Positions 1 to 9,353 are shown, counted from the first letter of the stretch. The stretch is 64,000 bases of DNA from an uncultured Flavobacteriaceae bacterium (GCA_947494565.1 CANLVG010000005.1:124001-188000); one strand, 5' to 3'. Numbers and translations are program-made. Notes: generated by a model from the letters alone, not told the origin.

Positions 1-2
1 TT

Positions 3-341
3 GCCGTAACTTGTTTTGGGTTGGGGATGGGCTGTGAACTGACCGGCCTACATACGCTCAAGATAAAGGAGACGGATCGTCTAGAAGCGTTGTTTGTCGA
101 GTTAACGAAATTAGGAGCTCCCATTTCGGTTACTGAAAAAGCGCTGACTTTGAAACCCTCGAATACCATAGAGTCCGATGTGGCCATCGATACGTATAAT
201 GACCATCGTATGGCAATGGCTTTTGCTCCGCTCGCACTCAAAACCAATTTGATAATCAATGATGCAGAGGTCGTTTCAAAGTCTTACCCTGACTTTTGGA
301 ACGATTTAAGGACCTTGCGATTTCAAGTCTCCGAATTATAA
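3..341 (+). CDS. aroA: 3-phosphoshikimate 1-carboxyvinyltransferase (EPSP synthase), C-terminal fragment
   Basis: The frame is open to the left edge, so this is the 3' end of a gene that starts outside the window. The visible 112 codons match the end of EPSP synthase, which joins phosphoenolpyruvate to shikimate-3-phosphate in chorismate synthesis. Recognisable family signatures are the KIKETDR stretch near position 60 and the DHRMAMAFA stretch near position 200, both lining the substrate site. The reading frame closes with TAA at 339-341. It lies 87 bp upstream of queA with a promoter in between, so the two are probably transcribed separately. The assignment is confident although only about a quarter of the protein is present. 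Confidence 0.93.
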   Translation, partial: AVTCFGLGMGCELTGLHTLKIKETDRLEALFVELTKLGAPISVTEKALTLKPSNTIESDVAIDTYNDHRMAMAFAPLALKTNLIINDAEVVSKSYPDFWNDLRTLRFQVSEL

Positions 342-353
342 TTCCCCTTTTAC

Positions 354-385
354 TTGACATCCCCTATCCGCAGGTTGTATATTTG
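354..385 (+). promoter_or_regulatory. Bacteroidota-type promoter upstream of queA
   Basis: TTG (354-356, within TTGACA) and TATATTTG (378-385) are separated by 21 bp, a good fit to the Bacteroidota sigma-ABfr consensus of a -33 TTG and a -7 TAnnTTTG box. Transcription would begin near 392, about 37 nt before the queA start. Confidence 0.7.
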
Positions 386-428
386 CAGCCGCTAAAAAAT
401 AGTAATCCAAAGCAACTAATTCCTCTAT

Positions 429-1478
429 ATGAAACTATCGCATTTCAATTTTGAGCTTCCAGAGAATTTACTCGCCGAATATCCAGCGGAAAACAGAGAT
501 GAGTCCAAGCTAATGGTCATCCATCGTGAAACGGGAAAGATTGAGCATAAGATGTTCAAAGATTTGATTGACTACTTTGATGAAGATGATATCATGGTCA
601 TCAACAATACAAAGGTCTTTCCAGCGAGATTATACGGAAATAAAGAGAAAACTGGAGCGCGAATCGAAGTGTTTTTACTTCGTGAATTGAATGAAGAACA
701 ACGTCTTTGGGATGTTTTGGTCGACCCGGCACGTAAGATAAGAATCGGTAATAAACTCTATTTCGGTGATGATGAAACCTTGGTTGCCGAAGTTATCGAT
801 AACACGACCTCAAGAGGAAGAACTTTGCGATTTCTCTACGATGGTTCGTATCTCGATTTCAGAAGAAAACTGAGGGATTTAGGTCAAACCCCTTTGCCAA
901 AATACATCAAGAGAGATGTGGAACCGGAAGATGAAGATCGATATCAGACCATTTATGCCAAGCATGAAGGAGCGGTAGCCGCACCTACGGCCGGACTCCA
1001 TTTCTCAAAGCATCTTTTAAAACGTTTGGAAATCAAAGGAGTGAATTTCGCTGAACTCACCTTACACGTAGGCTTAGGTACTTTTAACCCGGTTGAGGTA
1101 GAAGACCTTTCGAAGCACAAGATGGATAGTGAGGAATTGATTATCGATGAAAGGGCTACTGAAATTGTAAATTCTGCCAAAATCAAAAAAAGAAAAATAT
1201 GTGCCGTAGGTACTACGGCCATGCGTGGTTTGGAAAGCGCGGTTTCTTCGCAGCGCACACTGAACACCTTTGATGGATGGACGAATAAATTCATTTTCCC
1301 TCCTTATGAGTTCAGTATTGCGAATGCTATGATTACGAACTTTCATTTGCCAAAATCGACCTTACTGATGATGGTCTCCGCATTTGTGGGGCATGACCTG
1401 ATGAAAAAAGCATACAAAGAAGCTATTTTAGAACAGTATAAGTTCTATTCGTACGGCGATGCGATGCTGATTATATAG
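429..1478 (+). CDS. queA: S-adenosylmethionine:tRNA ribosyltransferase-isomerase QueA
   Basis: QueA transfers and isomerises the ribosyl part of S-adenosylmethionine onto 7-aminomethyl-7-deazaguanine in tRNA, giving epoxyqueuosine at wobble position 34. The 349-residue length is normal for the family. Visible signatures are the N-terminal [19 protein letters not shown] segment (residues 8-26), PTAGLHFS (186-193), HVGLGTF (213-219) and the C-terminal YGDAML. The ATG start lies 37 nt after a predicted transcription start. It acts in the cytoplasm. rlmN, another RNA-modifying enzyme, follows on the same strand after 103 bp containing inverted repeats. No oddity is seen. Confidence 0.97.
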   Translation: MKLSHFNFELPENLLAEYPAENRDESKLMVIHRETGKIEHKMFKDLIDYFDEDDIMVINNTKVFPARLYGNKEKTGARIEVFLLRELNEEQRLWDVLVDPARKIRIGNKLYFGDDETLVAEVIDNTTSRGRTLRFLYDGSYLDFRRKLRDLGQTPLPKYIKRDVEPEDEDRYQTIYAKHEGAVAAPTAGLHFSKHLLKRLEIKGVNFAELTLHVGLGTFNPVEVEDLSKHKMDSEELIIDERATEIVNSAKIKKRKICAVGTTAMRGLESAVSSQRTLNTFDGWTNKFIFPPYEFSIANAMITNFHLPKSTLLMMVSAFVGHDLMKKAYKEAILEQYKFYSYGDAMLII

Positions 1479-1496
1479 AACATATTTGTTTTTCCA

Positions 1497-1567
1497 TTAC
1501 GGTAGAACTGGTATACCGTAAGTTATAAATCCCTCTTTAAGTTCAATACAAGCATAAGGAGGGATTT
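1497..1567 (+). terminator. Two inverted repeats between queA and rlmN, possible transcription end
   Basis: A perfect 8-bp inverted repeat, TTACGGTA (1497-1504) and TACCGTAA (1514-1521), is followed by a 9-bp one, AAATCCCTC (1527-1535) and GAGGGATTT (1559-1567). Both could fold in the queA 3' transcript. Neither is followed by a good T-run, so the terminator reading is weak and they may instead be regulatory for rlmN. Confidence 0.35.
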
Positions 1568-1581
1568 CTTATACAACCTTC

Positions 1582-2619
1582 GTGAGCACAAAAAAAGACA
1601 TTCGGGCCCTGACCAAAGAACAACTGCGCGATTTCTTTGTTGCTAATGGCGACAAGGCTTTTCGAGGCAATCAGGTGTATGAATGGCTTTGGCAAAAATC
1701 GGCGCACTCCTTTGATGTGATGACCAATCTTTCAAAAGAGACCCGTGAAATGTTGGTACATAATTTCGTCATCAATCACATCAAGGTCGATGTCATGCAA
1801 CGAAGTAGTGATGGTACGATCAAGAATGCTGTACGCTTGCACGATGACTTGGTCGTAGAATCCGTGTTGATTCCGACAAGTACGCGAACAACGGCCTGTG
1901 TATCAAGCCAAGTAGGTTGCAGCTTAGATTGTAGGTTTTGTGCCACCGCACGACTGAAGCGAATGCGAAACCTAAACCCGGATGAAATTTATGACCAGGT
2001 GGTTGCTATCGATAACGAGAGTCGCCTGTACTTTGATCGCCCATTGAGCAATATCGTTTTCATGGGTATGGGCGAACCCCTGATGAATTACAATAACGTA
2101 CTAAAAGCCATTGATAAAATCACTTCGCCCGAAGGTTTGGGTATGTCTCCGAAGCGAATTATTGTTTCGACCTCAGGAGTACCTAAAATGATCAAAAAGA
2201 TGGCTGATGATAACGTCAAGTTCAAATTGGCGGTTTCCCTACACTCTGCAGTCGATGAAATTCGTACTTCCATAATGCCCTTCAATGCCACATTTTCCCT
2301 TACGGATCTTCGTGAAGCCCTTCAGTACTGGTATGAGAAAACCAAAAGTAGGATTACCTATGAGTATGTGGTATGGAAAGGAATCAACGATACGCAAAAA
2401 GACGCTGATGCCTTGGTAGCCTTTTGCCGATTCGCTCCTTCGAAAGTCAATTTAATCGAGTACAACCCAATTGATGACGGAACGTTTCAGCAAGCCGCTC
2501 AAAAAGCCATTTCCATGTATACGGAAACACTCGAACGCAATAATATTGTTGTTACCGTGCGCCGTTCGAGGGGAAAAGATATCGATGCCGCATGCGGACA
2601 GTTGGCCAATAAATCATAA
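1582..2619 (+). CDS. rlmN: 23S rRNA (adenine-2503-C2)-methyltransferase RlmN
   Basis: Radical SAM methyltransferase that methylates C2 of A2503 in 23S rRNA and A37 in some tRNAs. The 4Fe-4S cluster motif CxxxCxxC is at C113, C117 and C120. The C-terminal cysteine in DAACGQL (C338) is the family's second catalytic cysteine, used in the covalent intermediate. The protein has 345 residues and starts with GTG at 1582, since no ATG precedes the conserved N-terminal region. The family can also relate to antibiotic response through A2503, but nothing here suggests the Cfr branch. Confidence 0.96.
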   Translation: MSTKKDIRALTKEQLRDFFVANGDKAFRGNQVYEWLWQKSAHSFDVMTNLSKETREMLVHNFVINHIKVDVMQRSSDGTIKNAVRLHDDLVVESVLIPTSTRTTACVSSQVGCSLDCRFCATARLKRMRNLNPDEIYDQVVAIDNESRLYFDRPLSNIVFMGMGEPLMNYNNVLKAIDKITSPEGLGMSPKRIIVSTSGVPKMIKKMADDNVKFKLAVSLHSAVDEIRTSIMPFNATFSLTDLREALQYWYEKTKSRITYEYVVWKGINDTQKDADALVAFCRFAPSKVNLIEYNPIDDGTFQQAAQKAISMYTETLERNNIVVTVRRSRGKDIDAACGQLANKS

Positions 2620-2766
2620 GAGGTCCGTTCGAAAAGGGAACAAGCAATCCAAATCACCGTGGAACTTTATTTTTACGAGCATAACTACGGATGCGTACCA
2701 AGATACTCCGCGCTTTTCCCTAATTTTATGACTCAATTCAGACCTTACTGAAAAACGAACTTATTT

Positions 2767-3744
2767 TTGAAAGTCGTATCTCAAATAAAAGACCCGATTC
2801 GTACGGAAATGGAACTTTTTGAAAGCAAGTTCCGCGATTCGATGTCGTCTCAAGTAGCCCTACTCAATAGAATTACCTATTACATCGTAAACCGAAAGGG
2901 GAAGCAAATGCGGCCTATGTTTGTTTTTCTGTGTGCCAAACTCTTGAATGACGGTCAGGTTAATGAGCGAACATATCGGGGGGCTTCGGTAATAGAATTG
3001 ATACATACGGCCACTTTGGTACATGATGACGTGGTAGACGAGAGTAATAAACGCCGCGGATTTTTCTCCATTAATGCACTATGGAAGAACAAAATCGCAG
3101 TTTTGGTCGGGGATTATCTGCTTTCGAAGGGACTTTTATTATCGATTGATCATGGTGATTTTGACCTTTTGCGAATTATTTCGGTTGCCGTTCGTGAGAT
3201 GAGTGAGGGAGAGTTGTTGCAAATTGAAAAAGCACGCAGACTCGATATAACAGAGGATATCTACTATGATATCATTAGACAAAAGACGGCTACCTTAATA
3301 GCAGCCTGCTGCGCTCTTGGAGCTTGTTCGGTGAAGCCAGGGTCTTCAGACGTGGAAACGTTCCGAAAATTTGGTGAATTTTGCGGAATGGCCTTTCAAA
3401 TAAAGGACGACCTTTTTGATTATGGCGCCGAACAAATCGGCAAGCCTACAGGTATCGATATCAAAGAACAAAAAATGACGTTGCCGCTCATCCATGTATT
3501 GAACAACTGTTCAAACAAGGAGAAAAAGTGGTTGATCAATTCGGTAAAAAACCATAATCAGAACAAGAAACGCGTCAAAGAGGTTATTTCATTTGTGAAA
3601 GATCGTGGCGGATTGGATTATGCGGTTTCAAAAATGTTAGTGTTCAAAGAACAGGCATTGCGATTATTGGAAGCCTATCCGCCCTCAAGCTACCGAAGCG
3701 CTCTTGAACTCATGGTCAACTATGTGGTCGAAAGAAAAAAATAG
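2767..3744 (+). CDS. trans-polyprenyl diphosphate synthase (IspB/octaprenyl type)
   Basis: All-alpha isoprenyl diphosphate synthase that extends an allylic diphosphate with isopentenyl diphosphate, most likely making the menaquinone side chain in this respiratory lineage. The first aspartate-rich motif is HDDVVD (D87, D88, D91) and the second is KDDLFD (D214, D215, D218), the two magnesium-diphosphate sites. The 325-residue length fits the family. The start is TTG at 2767; the next Met would be inside the first helix. The residue near the first motif that sets chain length cannot be interpreted by eye, so the product length is not assigned. It is separated from rlmN by 147 bp and from the sigma factor by 71 bp. 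Confidence 0.9.
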   Translation: MKVVSQIKDPIRTEMELFESKFRDSMSSQVALLNRITYYIVNRKGKQMRPMFVFLCAKLLNDGQVNERTYRGASVIELIHTATLVHDDVVDESNKRRGFFSINALWKNKIAVLVGDYLLSKGLLLSIDHGDFDLLRIISVAVREMSEGELLQIEKARRLDITEDIYYDIIRQKTATLIAACCALGACSVKPGSSDVETFRKFGEFCGMAFQIKDDLFDYGAEQIGKPTGIDIKEQKMTLPLIHVLNNCSNKEKKWLINSVKNHNQNKKRVKEVISFVKDRGGLDYAVSKMLVFKEQALRLLEAYPPSSYRSALELMVNYVVERKK

Positions 3745-3815
3745 ATTTTTTTAACTTCAGGCAACAGAATGAAGATTTGTGGCGTCTATGCTAATAGAAG
3801 ACAACGATAAAGACC

Positions 3816-4379
3816 TTGAAAATCATACCATTTTATAGTAACGAGAAGCAACTGATCAAGAAATCGGTATCAGGTGATCGTGAGGCGCAAAAGCGGCTAT
3901 ACGAAAAGCATGCGCCAAAAATGTTGAGTGTGTGTCGGCAATATGTCAAAGATGTGCATTTTGCTGAAGACGTCATGATCAACGGTTTTGTAAAAGTGTT
4001 CAAGCACCTTGACAGTTTTCGTTTCGATGGTAGTTTTGAAGGCTGGGTAAGAAGGATAATGGTACGTGAAAGCATATCGCATTTGAGAAAACAACAGTTC
4101 GTGGTCTTTGATGATACTGTTTTTGAGAAAACGGCCTCACCCAGTGTGACGGTCTCCTCTGAATTGGATGTAGCTCATATTCAGGGTCTTATTGATGGGC
4201 TGCCGGAGGGGTATCGAGCGGTATTCGTGTTATTTGCAGTAGAGGGCTATTCCCATACCGAAATAGCAAAAATGCTCAACATTTCAGAAGGTACTTCAAG
4301 GTCTCAATTGTTCAAATCACGAAAAATGTTAAAAGAGAAATTAAAGAAGCAAAATATTATAGGATATGGCACCGAATAA
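3816..4379 (+). CDS. ECF-type RNA polymerase sigma-70 factor
   Basis: An extracytoplasmic-function sigma factor of 187 residues. Region 2 spans roughly residues 28-95 and includes the AEDVMINGFVKVFKHLDSF helix and the GWVRRIMVRE promoter-melting part. Region 4 spans roughly 125-182 with the helix-turn-helix YSHTEIAKMLNISEGTSRS. The start is TTG at 3816. Its stop overlaps the following gene by 14 bp, and that gene encodes a one-TM protein that looks like a cognate anti-sigma factor. A membrane-linked signalling pair controlling the outer-membrane protein behind it is the natural inference, but the regulon is unknown. Confidence 0.9.
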   Translation: MKIIPFYSNEKQLIKKSVSGDREAQKRLYEKHAPKMLSVCRQYVKDVHFAEDVMINGFVKVFKHLDSFRFDGSFEGWVRRIMVRESISHLRKQQFVVFDDTVFEKTASPSVTVSSELDVAHIQGLIDGLPEGYRAVFVLFAVEGYSHTEIAKMLNISEGTSRSQLFKSRKMLKEKLKKQNIIGYGTE

Positions 4380-5106
4380 ATTTGAAAAACATATCAAAAA
4401 AGAACTCGAAAATCGAGAGATACAACCTTCATCCGATGCTTGGCTAAAGTTGAGCGATAGGCTAGATGATACGTCCGCTGAGCAGCCGAGAAAAAAAGGA
4501 TATTTATGGTACGCCGTAGCAGCATGTTTCATAGGCCTGATTGTTCTTTCTACCATTTTCTTTAAAGGTACTGCTCCAGTTTCCGAACCTGCAATTCAGG
4601 TGGTCGAAGATGCAACCAAGAGTGGTGAAGAGGTCGAGGATTTTTCAAAGGACACTACTCCGCACCCACCGGTTGAAGTAGTGATCAATGAAGAAGCGCC
4701 CAAGCAGAAAGTAGAAAGAAAGCCGACTATAGAAAAGAAGGAAATTCTTGAAACGGAAAATGCAAATACCCAACTTGCCGATTCCTCGGAAAAGGTCGAA
4801 GTTCCCTTGAGTGATCCTTCCGAGGAGATCATAAAGACCAAACTCATGGAAGTACTTGCCCAAGTAGACGCTCTAGAACAAAACCAAGAGCAAATAACCG
4901 ATGCTGAAGTAGACTCGTTATTGCGTAAGGCTCAAGAAGAGTTGTTGACGGGCCCCCTTTTCCGTAACGATCAAAGTGTAGATGCTATGGCCTTATTGTC
5001 CGAAGTGGAGAATGAGCTTGATAAATCATTCCGAGATCAAATTTTCGAATCTTTAAAAAGTGGATTCCTAAAAGTTCGTACAGCCGTTGCAGATCGCAAC
5101 AATTAA
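4366..5106 (+). CDS. Probable membrane anti-sigma factor
   Basis: A 246-residue protein starting inside the end of the sigma-factor gene, which implies translational coupling. A short charged N-terminal cytoplasmic part (residues 1-45) is followed by one transmembrane segment at about 47-67 (LWYAVAACFIGLIVLST). A long acidic, Glu/Lys/Thr-rich periplasmic tail follows, rich in predicted helix toward the end. No enzyme motif is visible. Gene position and topology fit the anti-sigma proteins that hold ECF factors at the inner membrane in Bacteroidota, but it has no recognisable zinc-binding ZAS motif, so this is inferred from context. Confidence 0.6.
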   Translation: MAPNKFEKHIKKELENREIQPSSDAWLKLSDRLDDTSAEQPRKKGYLWYAVAACFIGLIVLSTIFFKGTAPVSEPAIQVVEDATKSGEEVEDFSKDTTPHPPVEVVINEEAPKQKVERKPTIEKKEILETENANTQLADSSEKVEVPLSDPSEEIIKTKLMEVLAQVDALEQNQEQITDAEVDSLLRKAQEELLTGPLFRNDQSVDAMALLSEVENELDKSFRDQIFESLKSGFLKVRTAVADRNN

Positions 5107-5138
5107 TATTCATCAATCAATAATACATGCTCCATTCG

Positions 5139-5157
5139 CCCCCTTCCTCGGAAGGGG
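5139..5157. repeat. Palindromic intergenic element, CCCCTTCC / GGAAGGGG
   Basis: A perfect 8-bp stem (5140-5147 and 5150-5157) with a 2-nt loop, followed by TAGGGTGAGGGTT. Short G/C-rich palindromes with this kind of AGGGTGAGGG tail resemble dispersed repeats seen in Bacteroidota genomes. It sits between the probable anti-sigma gene and the outer-membrane protein gene. Only one clear copy is seen in this window. Confidence 0.5.
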
Positions 5158-5188
5158 TAGGGTGAGGGTTGAGCAAATCAAAATCATT

Positions 5189-6259
5189 ATGAGAACAATT
5201 ACACTTTATTTTTTACTTGCACTTGTTGCATTTATTTCACAGCGCCTGAATGCCCAACATGAAGACTACCAAAAGAAAGTAGAGGTACTTCAAAGTTTGA
5301 AAGACGATGTTGTTAAACAAGAAAAAGAAGCTTTAAAAGAAGAAATTGAAACTATCAACGAACAACTGAAGAATGATGATATTTCTTTCGAACAGGCAAA
5401 AACCCGAAAAGAGGCGGCAGCGAAAAAACATGCGCTGAATATCGAAAACAGCATGGCTATAATCGACAACAAAATTCTCTTACTAGAACGAAACGAAGGA
5501 GAGACCTTTATTCTATCCGAGTCGGAAGAATACGATGACGGCATGTTCAAAATCGATATCAATGGGGAGCGGGTGTTGTCTTTCAATTCTAGAGATTGGA
5601 AGGTCGATGTGAAATATGATCGCCGCACCTATATCGACCCAGTGATCGCCTTTGGACTGAACAATGCGATAATCGATGGCCAGTCGCTTGAAGATTCTCC
5701 CTATAAACTAGGAGGAAGTCGTTTTCTTGAGCTGGGATGGGCCTGGAGAACACGTGTGTTAAAGAATTCCAATGCGCTGCGTTTGAGCTACGGGGTGTCC
5801 TTTCAATTCAATGGGCTGAAACCGAAAAACAATCAGTTTTTCACGGTTGAAAATGGGCAAACCGAACTTCAGGAGTTTGAGTTTGAATTGAGAAAATCGA
5901 AATTCCGAATGGATAATTTGGTCTTTCCAGTACATTTCGAATTTGGGCCTTCAAGGTACATCGAGAGTGAAAACAAGATCCGATACTCCATTCGCAATCA
6001 ATTTCGATTTGGTATCGGGGGCTATGGAGGATTTAACCTAGGAACAAGGCAAAAACTAAAGTACCGTCGTGAGGGTGAAAACGTCAAGGATAAATTGAAA
6101 AGAGGGTATAATACTTCCAACTTCATATATGGCTTAAGTGCTTATATTGGTTTTGACGGGGTGCAGCTGTATGCAAAGTATGACCTGAATCCCATTTTTA
6201 GAAATGCCACTGTCGAGCAGCGAAACGTTTCATTGGGAATGCGGTTAGACCTTGATTAA
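5189..6259 (+). CDS. Outer-membrane beta-barrel protein with coiled-coil N-terminus
   Basis: Starts at ATG 5189, giving a signal peptide MRTITLYFLLALVAFISQ ending near LNAQ; an upstream in-frame start would place non-secretory sequence and a G/C palindrome in the coding region. Residues about 25-85 are Glu/Lys-rich and likely coiled coil. The remaining part has alternating hydrophobic strands (FLELGWAWRTR, LRLSYGVSFQF, LQLYAKYDLNP-like) and ends in LGMRLDLD, typical of a barrel. The gene follows the sigma/anti-sigma pair on the same strand, which suggests it is a target or partner. Function is not known. Confidence 0.65.
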   Translation: MRTITLYFLLALVAFISQRLNAQHEDYQKKVEVLQSLKDDVVKQEKEALKEEIETINEQLKNDDISFEQAKTRKEAAAKKHALNIENSMAIIDNKILLLERNEGETFILSESEEYDDGMFKIDINGERVLSFNSRDWKVDVKYDRRTYIDPVIAFGLNNAIIDGQSLEDSPYKLGGSRFLELGWAWRTRVLKNSNALRLSYGVSFQFNGLKPKNNQFFTVENGQTELQEFEFELRKSKFRMDNLVFPVHFEFGPSRYIESENKIRYSIRNQFRFGIGGYGGFNLGTRQKLKYRREGENVKDKLKRGYNTSNFIYGLSAYIGFDGVQLYAKYDLNPIFRNATVEQRNVSLGMRLDLD

Positions 6260-6269
6260 TCTACTTGAA

Positions 6270-7160
6270 ATGAAAACGAACATAAAAAAAATACGCCCCT
6301 ATATCATTCTGCTAACGACCGCCTTTTGGTTGTATAACTGCAAAGATTCCGGATCGAAAGTCGAGGCCGATCCTGGGACGCAACAGGAGAGTCAAAAAGA
6401 AGTTTTGTTGATCGGCACTTTTCACTATAACAACCCAGGTGCAGACGTGGCCAAAACCAAGTCTTTCGACATTCTGAATGATGATTCACAGCAGGAGCTC
6501 GACGATATTGCACATCGGATTTCCGAATTCAATCCAACTAAGGTTTTTGTGGAATGGGAGCACGATGAGCAGATGCAACTAGACTCCCTTCGTAAGCGCT
6601 ATGCAGATAACACCTATTTTACGGATGATAGTTTAAGTGATTTTTATAGAAAGAATGAAATATTTCAATTAGCGTTTAGAGCCGCCAAATTGGGGGAAAT
6701 AGAGGAGGTAATAGGTTTTGACTATAAAACGGAATTCCCATTCGACAGCCTTATGGTGGTCCTTGAAAAACACGAGCAAGTGGATATTCAATCCAGAATT
6801 GGAAAAATGGTCGAGGTTTTCACCTCCGACTTTGATGAGAAGATTGAAAATGGGGAATCTTTATTGGACTTGACCTATTATTTGAATACGGAGAAGTTCA
6901 GAGCAATGAGTAATCGTTTTCATATCGAAATTCCCTTACTTGTGGGGCCAAAGGATAATTTTATCGGTCCGTATCTTACTTCGGAGTGGTACCGACGCAA
7001 TCTATACATGTGGTCTTTAGTTCAAAAAAGTGCTACGGATGACGATAAACGAATAATGATCTTGGCCGGGGCCAGCCATGCGGCAATGTTCAAGGATTTC
7101 ATAGATGACAATACGGTTTGGTCGGTCGTTGAATTAAAGGCTGTCATGGAAGACAACTGA
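6270..7160 (+). CDS. DUF5694-like lipoprotein
   Basis: A secreted lipoprotein of 296 residues with a signal peptide and lipobox ending at C24 (WLYNC). The mature part starts with the typical LLIGTFHYNNPGADVAKT motif near residues 47-63, then a helix containing FNPTKVFVEWEH, and ends with LAGASHAAMFKDFI. This pattern fits DUF5694, which I place near the TraB/ChaN-like group by resemblance of the GTFH and GASH motifs. The biochemical role is unknown. The ATG at 6270 is chosen over an upstream TTG since it starts directly at the signal peptide. It is 10 bp behind the outer-membrane protein gene and may be cotranscribed. Confidence 0.7.
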   Translation: MKTNIKKIRPYIILLTTAFWLYNCKDSGSKVEADPGTQQESQKEVLLIGTFHYNNPGADVAKTKSFDILNDDSQQELDDIAHRISEFNPTKVFVEWEHDEQMQLDSLRKRYADNTYFTDDSLSDFYRKNEIFQLAFRAAKLGEIEEVIGFDYKTEFPFDSLMVVLEKHEQVDIQSRIGKMVEVFTSDFDEKIENGESLLDLTYYLNTEKFRAMSNRFHIEIPLLVGPKDNFIGPYLTSEWYRRNLYMWSLVQKSATDDDKRIMILAGASHAAMFKDFIDDNTVWSVVELKAVMEDN

Positions 7161-7197
7161 GCTACTGAAATCGGTTAGAGGATAAGGGGGTACAGCC

Positions 7198-7449
7198 TCA
7201 ATCCACCTGAGCATTCCGTTGCATTTCTTCGGTGAATTCATTTTCAAAATAAACCCGTTTGCAATGTTTGCATTCGGCAATGCTATGTCTTGAGAACCTG
7301 AAAATCTTTATCCAGAAGAGGTGAAACCAATTACTGGTCTGTGAAAGGGTTAAGGTGTCCGGTTGTGCACAATAAGGACATTTCACTCCATGAAGTGATT
7401 TGATTTCTGTTTTTCCAGGTCGGGTGCCGAAGAACAATATCATGATCAA
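7198..7449 (-). CDS. Zinc-ribbon domain protein
   Basis: An 83-residue protein with two CxxC pairs, C24/C27 (CPYC) and C60/C63 (CKHC), separated by a hydrophobic aromatic stretch (WFHLFWIKIFRF). The N-terminal ILFFGTR and the spacing match the small zinc-ribbon family PF17032. Function is unknown. It is convergent with the lipoprotein gene to its left and divergent from the DUF4386-like gene. The start could also be the second Met two codons later. Confidence 0.7.
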   Translation of the reverse strand: MIMILFFGTRPGKTEIKSLHGVKCPYCAQPDTLTLSQTSNWFHLFWIKIFRFSRHSIAECKHCKRVYFENEFTEEMQRNAQVD

Positions 7450-7511
7450 GCATTTGTATATCGTGACAAATTACATAAAATAATGGAAGTGTCTAATAGT
7501 TAAACAGTCGT

Positions 7512-8231
7512 ATGGAACCAACAAATAGAACGGCAAGAATAGCCGGTTTTTTCTACCTCTTGCTCATTGTCAGTGGTATTTTCAGCATACTTTATGTTCC
7601 CTCCGAATTAATACTGTGGGATAATGCCGCTGAGACGGTGCAGAACATAACCAGTTCACAATTATTATTTAAATTGGGTATACTGGGTAATTTGGTATGT
7701 TTTACCTGCTTTATAGCGGTGCCGGTTGTCTTATATAGGTTATTGCGGTCAGTAAACCAAGAGCAGGCCGCGCTCATGGTAGTTTTCGCACTAACAAGTG
7801 TGCCGATTTCTTATTTGAATATCGTAAATCATATGGATGTTCTTGCCCTTATAGACAATGTGCAATACGCAAACATACACGGGGTCGATAGCTTGAATTC
7901 TGAAGTGATGTTACTACTTGAATCGTTTAATAACGGTACTCTAGTGGCCCATTTTTTTTGGGGTTTATGGCTCTTTCCCTTTGGATATATCGTGTATCAA
8001 TCTGGGTTTTTACCGAAATTTTTTGGAGTTATGCTCATGCTCGGATGCATCGGATATCTAATCGACTTTTTGGGTTATTTTCTTTTTGAAGGATATGGGG
8101 GGAGCCTAGTTTCCGATATAGCCGGAATACCGGCTAGTGTAGGGGAAATAGGTATTTGTTTATGGCTGCTCATCAAGGGGGTCGGCACCAATAAAATAAA
8201 TAAGGGTGATGGGGCTATTGCCCATGGATAG
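7512..8231 (+). CDS. DUF4386 family membrane protein
   Basis: A 239-residue integral membrane protein with about six hydrophobic segments. The N-terminal RTARIAGFFYLLLIVSGIFS and the C-terminal glycine-rich FGVMLMLGCIGYLIDFLGYF segments are those expected of DUF4386. These proteins are common singletons in Bacteroidota and Actinobacteria with no known function. It is an isolated gene, divergent from the zinc-ribbon gene and convergent with the DUF4846 gene. Confidence 0.75.
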   Translation: MEPTNRTARIAGFFYLLLIVSGIFSILYVPSELILWDNAAETVQNITSSQLLFKLGILGNLVCFTCFIAVPVVLYRLLRSVNQEQAALMVVFALTSVPISYLNIVNHMDVLALIDNVQYANIHGVDSLNSEVMLLLESFNNGTLVAHFFWGLWLFPFGYIVYQSGFLPKFFGVMLMLGCIGYLIDFLGYFLFEGYGGSLVSDIAGIPASVGEIGICLWLLIKGVGTNKINKGDGAIAHG

Positions 8232-8333
8232 CTATTCAAAATGAACGAAAATATGTCCGATTTTACCATACATATGGTTCAAATATCCGGCACCCTCTCT
8301 TGATAGTCGGGTTGTATGCGCGTGAATGGATCT

Positions 8334-9209
8334 TTAAAACCGTTTTAAATGGTGGATTTCGAATGTCCACTCCGGCGTATACAACGTATCGGTTAGTTCC
8401 ATACTGTACCACGGATTCATAACACTGTCATTTGGGTTTTTGAGAAGTTGCAATTCTTGGGCGGGCATATAACTTTGCGCCAACAGCACTATTTTTTTCC
8501 CACTTTCTTGATGGATGGCCATATCGACAACAATGATGGCATGCCCAGGAAAACCACCTTTAATAAAGGTATCGCCGATGTCTATGGCATCTAATGAAAT
8601 TGGTTTCATCTCTTTTTCCAAAGAAGCGGTGCCCGCGTAGCTGAAGACCATTTCAAGGTATTTCCAAAAATCGATATAGGAAGTAGAAGGCGTTGTACCG
8701 TTGGTCCATCGAACTTGGTTCCCCGAAACTTTAATCCGTTTTCCGTTCCTCCATGGAATATAATCCGCACGAAAGCCATTGGTGAAATTGAAGCCGATAC
8801 TATCGTATTTCTTTTCTTTGAAAAAGTACTCGGCCCTTAAACGAATAATGGCATCGGCACATTGATGAAGATCTCTTTTTCCAATCGGTAAGTCGATAAC
8901 GGCCTCATAGACATTGCTGTTAGGTTTGAAAGAACCGTCAAAATAAGTCACTTTTGAATTGACCTTCTTTAAAGGAAGTTGCCTTAAATAGTGTTGAAAT
9001 GAACCTGAGTCTACTTCGGACCTTCGATAACCATCAGGTGTGGAAAACCTTTTTTCGATGGTGTTTTCCATAGGGTAGGACAATTGGTCGACGGCAGGGT
9101 GTATGATTTCCTTGTTTTTTGCAGCTGTTTCGTTGTCTTTCCGAGTGGGCCCACCACAGGCTTGAACGATAAGAAGCAAGAATACTACCGAGACTACATT
9201 TTTATACAT
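8334..9209 (-). CDS. DUF4846 lipoprotein
   Basis: A 291-residue lipoprotein: signal peptide with lipobox VQAC (C18), then a low-complexity linker. The domain carries IEKRFSTPDGYRR, GSFQHYLRQLPLK, the LHQCADAIIRLRAEY helix and a C-terminal part with GGFPGHAIIVVD and AQSYMPAQ. These fit DUF4846, whose members look like cysteine/histidine-type hydrolase folds but have no proven activity. It is a single gene on the minus strand. Confidence 0.75.
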   Translation of the reverse strand: MYKNVVSVVFLLLIVQACGGPTRKDNETAAKNKEIIHPAVDQLSYPMENTIEKRFSTPDGYRRSEVDSGSFQHYLRQLPLKKVNSKVTYFDGSFKPNSNVYEAVIDLPIGKRDLHQCADAIIRLRAEYFFKEKKYDSIGFNFTNGFRADYIPWRNGKRIKVSGNQVRWTNGTTPSTSYIDFWKYLEMVFSYAGTASLEKEMKPISLDAIDIGDTFIKGGFPGHAIIVVDMAIHQESGKKIVLLAQSYMPAQELQLLKNPNDSVMNPWYSMELTDTLYTPEWTFEIHHLKRF

Positions 9210-9353
9210 ACCTGTATTATTTTGTTTCCACGCCCTTTTTAGAAGAGATACGACAACATAAGGCTTTTAAAGATAGGTCCCGCCTCCCAAACTAGAAACA
9301 TGGACAAATGTAATAGGGCTGACGGGACTTCTCAATAAACAACCAACTGATTC

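Noticed and set aside
5087-5188. Longer N-terminus of the outer-membrane protein
   Set aside because: It crosses the palindromic repeat and would precede a perfect signal peptide.
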